From assembly GCA_934574095.1 (NCBI GenBank), contig CAKTMW010000045.1:1-15946 (forward strand): a stretch of 15,946 nt of DNA, read 5' to 3'. Source of the DNA: an uncultured Oscillospiraceae bacterium. Lineage in GTDB: Bacteria; Bacillota; Clostridia; Oscillospirales; Oscillospiraceae. The notes beneath the pieces were generated by a model. The model did not search any database. It saw only the letters and a list, made by a program, of their open reading frames with translations, and was not told the DNA's origin. Positions 14,104 through 15,946 of the stretch are shown piece by piece (the stretch's first letter is position 1; each line of letters begins with the position of its first letter). The translations under genes and the position numbers were made by a program.

Positions 14104-14160
14104 GAGTGAAGAGAGAAGCGTGAAAAGTGAAGAGTTGAGGTATGGCCGCTGCGCGGCATG
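14104..14160 (+). repeat. Dispersed repeat with GTGAAAAGTGAAGAG core, copy 2
   Basis: GTGAAAAGTGAAGAG at 14120-14134, preceded by GAAGAGAGAAGC and followed by GGTATGGCCGC with a GCGGC-type hairpin. It matches the minus-strand copy at 1512-1570 in order and orientation of parts. Confidence 0.6.
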
Positions 14161-14178
14161 AATTGAATGGCAACGGGC

Positions 14179-14380
14179 ACGGTAAACGTCCGTAGGGGAG
14201 GGGCTCTGCCCCTCCCTTCCGGTTTGCGGCAGCAGTTTCGTTATACGGCGGCGGGGTAACAAGAAATCCGCCGCACAAATAATACGGTAAACAGCCGTAG
14301 GGCAGGGCCAATGTGCCCTGCCGCACGGAAAACAGTTGAGTTCGGTGATTGGTTGTAGGGGCCGACGACTCTGTCGGCCC
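14179..14380 (+). repeat. Three GTAGGG hairpin repeats
   Basis: Units at 14192-14222 (stem GGAGGGGC/GCCCCTCC), 14297-14323 (stem GGCAGGGC/GCCCTGCC) and 14355-14380 (stem GGGCCGAC/GTCGGCCC). The first two are preceded by CGGTAAAC at 14180-14187 and 14285-14292, each starting exactly 12 nt before GTAGGG. No coding sequence. Confidence 0.8.
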
Positions 14381-14389
14381 TAAGGAGTT

Positions 14390-14570
14390 TCGCGCTCCGG
14401 CGCGACCTACTTTTGGCTACAGTGCCAAAAGTAGGCAAAAGCACCGGAAGGAACCTCCGGTTCCTTCACTTCCGGGCACGCTATAGCGCGTACAGAAGTA
14501 AGGGCGTTTACCACGCGTTTGCAGGAGAATTTCCTTTTCGATTCGTCAAAAGGATCGTCTCTGCTCCTGC
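14390..14570. repeat. Chain of unrelated hairpins
   Basis: In order: TCGCGC/GCGCGA (14390-14395/14400-14405), directly abutted by a 12-bp stem CCTACTTTTGGC/GCCAAAAGTAGG (14406-14417/14424-14435), GAAGGAACC/GGTTCCTTC (14447-14455/14459-14467), the palindrome CGCTATAGCG (14479-14488), and GCAGGAG/CTCCTGC (14521-14527/14564-14570) enclosing TCCTTTT/AAAAGGA (14532-14538/14548-14554). Open frames across it lack ribosome sites and look like chance. Confidence 0.6.
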
Positions 14571-14620
14571 GCCGCTGCCGCTGATGTTATCAACGGTAGA
14601 AAATAAATCGCTGTACGCGA

Positions 14621-14656
14621 GGTGTCGAGGATGCTGCCCCTTACGAATGTTTACCG
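14621..14656 (-). repeat. Degenerate GTAGGG-family unit
   Basis: Read on the minus strand: CGGTAAAC (14656-14649), four bases, GTAAGGGGCAGCATC and a return arm GGTGTC-like. The head keeps the 12-nt spacing seen elsewhere, but the stem is eroded. The rest of the gap up to 14760 shows only a GGACGGG/CCCGTCC stem (14673-14679/14690-14696). Confidence 0.5.
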
Positions 14657-14780
14657 CACTCTCTGTGTTATCGGACGGGGCAATATTATCCCGTCCCGCA
14701 AAAAATTCCGGCCGTCCGACGCAAATCGCCGCCTTCCGCACACTTCATGGCGTACAATGGGGGAAAAGGAGTGAACTGCC

Positions 14781-15593
14781 ATGAAAATCCGCCGCAAAAG
14801 TGATTTTTTGTCCTCCCGCGTCCAGTACATATCCCTGTCCCAGCTGTCCCCCAACCCCCAGCAGCCCCGCCGCAGCTTTGACGAAAACGGCCTGCGTGAG
14901 CTGGCCGACAGCATCCGGGCCTACGGTATCCTTCAGCCCCTGACGGTGCGGCGGGCCGAGGGCGGCTATCAGCTTGTGGCGGGCGAGCGGCGTATGCGGG
15001 CCGCCCGGATGGCGGGACTGCGGGAGGTCCCCTGCCTGGTGGCCCAGGTGGACGAGCAGGACGCCGGTATGCTGGCTCTGATCGAAAACCTCCAGCGCCG
15101 GGACCTGGACTGCTTCGAGGAGGCCGCCGCCATTGCCCGTCTCATCAGCCGGTACAGTCTCAGCCAGGAGCAGGCGGCGGAAAAGCTGGGCAAGTCCCAG
15201 TCCGCCGTGGCCAACAAACTGCGGCTCCTGCGGCTGGGGGAGCCGGTGCGCCAGCAGCTGCGGCATGCGGGCCTGACGGAGCGCCATGCGCGGGCGCTGC
15301 TGCGTCTGCCGGATGACAAGGTCCGGCTGGACGCCCTGGCGGTGATCGCCGCCCGCGCCCTGAACGTGGCCCAGACCGAGAGCTACATCGAGCGCCTGCT
15401 GGCCCAGACCCAGCCCGCGCCCGTCCAGAGCCGCGCCACCTACATCATCAAGGATGTGCGGTTGTTCCTCAACAGCATCGACCGCAGCTTCCAGATGATG
15501 CGGCAAAGCGGCGTGGACGCCGACCTGGGCCGCCGGGACACCGACAGCGAGATACTCCTGACCATCCGCATCCCCAAGCAGCGGGCCGTATGA
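14781..15593 (+). CDS. noc: Nucleoid occlusion protein Noc (ParB family)
   Basis: A 270-residue ParB-like DNA-binding protein that in Bacillus loads on many chromosomal sites, binds CTP and membrane, and blocks septation over the nucleoid. The ATG at 14781 has AAAAGGAG 9 nt upstream. Domains: CTP-binding N-domain with PNPQQPRRSFD (24-34), GERRMRAARMAG (68-79) and ENLQRRDLD (102-110); helix-turn-helix with LGKSQSAVANKLRLLRL (136-152); LTERHARAL (165-173); and a C-terminal dimer domain ending LLTIRIPK. The end resembles B. subtilis Noc (NTIRQSLSMVEDSGV and FTIRIPK). Specificity positions Q140, K146, R151 and R168 fit Noc rather than Spo0J. The N-terminus MKIRRKSDFLSSR is basic and may be the membrane anchor, but differs from the Bacillus helix. 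No parA lies next to it here. Confidence 0.9.
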   Translation: MKIRRKSDFLSSRVQYISLSQLSPNPQQPRRSFDENGLRELADSIRAYGILQPLTVRRAEGGYQLVAGERRMRAARMAGLREVPCLVAQVDEQDAGMLALIENLQRRDLDCFEEAAAIARLISRYSLSQEQAAEKLGKSQSAVANKLRLLRLGEPVRQQLRHAGLTERHARALLRLPDDKVRLDALAVIAARALNVAQTESYIERLLAQTQPAPVQSRATYIIKDVRLFLNSIDRSFQMMRQSGVDADLGRRDTDSEILLTIRIPKQRAV

Positions 15594-15595
15594 AG

Positions 15596-15637
15596 AGCAT
15601 AAGAAAAACACCCCTCGCGGGGTGTTTTTCTTATGCT
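15596..15637. terminator. Bidirectional terminator between noc and nifJ
   Basis: A perfect 19-bp stem: AGCATAAGAAAAACACCCC (15596-15614) with GGGGTGTTTTTCTTATGCT (15619-15637) around TCGC. T runs lie on both strands, and it is 2 nt after the noc stop and 6 nt beyond the stop of the convergent gene. Confidence 0.94.
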
Positions 15638-15643
15638 TGACGC

Positions 15644-15946
15644 TTATTTGTCGTACATCTCGATGAGCTTCAGCAGATGCTCGTAGCGGGCCTTGGCCTC
15701 GTCCTCGTTGCGCTTGAAGAGCACTTCGGCGCGTTCGGGGAACTCGCGGGTCAGGCGGCTGTAACGGGCCTCGTTCATCAGGAAGTCCTGATAACCGCCG
15801 GCGGGAGCCTTGGAATCCAAGGTGAACTTCTTCTCGCCCTCAGGATTGTAACGGAACAGGTTCCAGTAACCGCAGTCCACGGCCTTCTTCATTTCCTTCT
15901 GGCAGTTCATCATGCCGCCCTTGATGGAGTGCATCTCGCAGGGGCT
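15644..15946 (-). CDS. nifJ: Pyruvate:ferredoxin (flavodoxin) oxidoreductase, C-terminal end (partial)
   Basis: The last 100 codons of a gene that continues beyond the right edge of the window. The fragment starts SPCEMHSIKGGMMNCQ and continues EMKKAVDCGYWNLFRYNPEG, TLDSKAPAGGYQDFLMNEAR, YSRLTREFPERAEVLFKRNE, ending LLKLIEMYDK. This is the conserved end of the single-chain, about 1,170-residue PFOR: the segment after the thiamine diphosphate domain, with the conserved SPC Cys. The enzyme oxidises pyruvate to acetyl-CoA, CO2 and reduced ferredoxin, central to anaerobic metabolism. Start codon, iron-sulfur domains and promoter are outside the window. Confidence 0.95.
   Translation of the reverse strand, partial: SPCEMHSIKGGMMNCQKEMKKAVDCGYWNLFRYNPEGEKKFTLDSKAPAGGYQDFLMNEARYSRLTREFPERAEVLFKRNEDEAKARYEHLLKLIEMYDK

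Noticed and set aside
14730..14758. Possible noc promoter with TACAAT at 14753-14758
   Set aside because: The -10 is plausible and well placed before the ribosome site, but no -35-like box or extended TG is at the right distance. It may be real but is too weak to list.
14413..14784. 123-codon plus-strand frame and overlapping minus frames in the divIC-noc gap
   Set aside because: No ribosome sites and no family resemblance. They run through several palindromic repeats and overlap the noc start, so they are likely chance frames.
1..15946. tRNA, rRNA, SRP or tmRNA genes and known riboswitch classes
   Set aside because: I looked for signature sequences (TTCGANNC T-arms, SRP GGAAGNA loop, T-box TGGNACCGCG and similar) and found none that fit a complete structure.

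Overview
The window is about 16 kb of GC-rich, gene-dense chromosome from a low-oxygen, spore-forming member of the Clostridia, most likely Oscillospiraceae (Flavonifractor/Oscillibacter-like). The taxon is an inference. It rests on strong AGGAGG ribosome sites, Firmicutes gene orders (recJ-relA-dtd-hydrolase-hemZ and spoVB-like/HU/rqcP/yabP/yabQ/divIC), the sporulation genes yabP and yabQ, a Noc-type ParB, and the end of a pyruvate:ferredoxin oxidoreductase gene.

Layout. Positions 1-242 are a leader and promoter. A DUF975 membrane protein (243-1031) ends at a terminator. Next come a candidate independently transcribed structured small RNA (about 1166-1285) and a block of hairpin repeats (1294-1570). 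A minus-strand E2/chloramphenicol-acetyltransferase-like gene (1609-2430) diverges from recJ (2589-4688) across back-to-back promoters. recJ overlaps the bifunctional (p)ppGpp synthetase/hydrolase gene relA (4685-6898). After a 300-bp repeat-filled gap come dtd, a metallo-beta-lactamase-fold hydrolase and hemZ (7197-9770). A 600-bp gap of hairpin repeats (9771-10367) precedes a SpoVB/YabM-like flippase (10368-11945). HU follows (12106-12378) with an unusual chain of hairpins behind it, then rqcP, yabP, yabQ and divIC (12597-13979). yabQ and divIC lie in one uninterrupted reading frame. A 770-bp gap (14010-14780) again holds hairpin repeats. noc (14781-15593) and the 3' end of nifJ/por on the minus strand (15644-15946) converge on a shared terminator.

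The protein genes are mostly conserved housekeeping: DNA repair and stringent response (recJ, relA), proofreading of D-aminoacyl-tRNA (dtd), ribosome rescue (rqcP), spore envelope (spoVB-like, yabP, yabQ), division and nucleoid occlusion (divIC, noc), and central anaerobic metabolism (PFOR).

The least explained material is intergenic. (a) A family of short hairpins has a constant head, CGGTAAAC-N4-GTAGGG, and stems that differ in sequence but stay self-complementary. (b) Two elements (6911-7085 and 10013-10281) are bounded by related inverted ends, TGTCRTTSCG, and are filled with nested hairpins. (c) A CCCTTGGC-headed double-hairpin unit recurs. (d) Two regions look like structured RNAs: 1166-1285 and 12381-12540. 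None of these can be named from the sequence alone.
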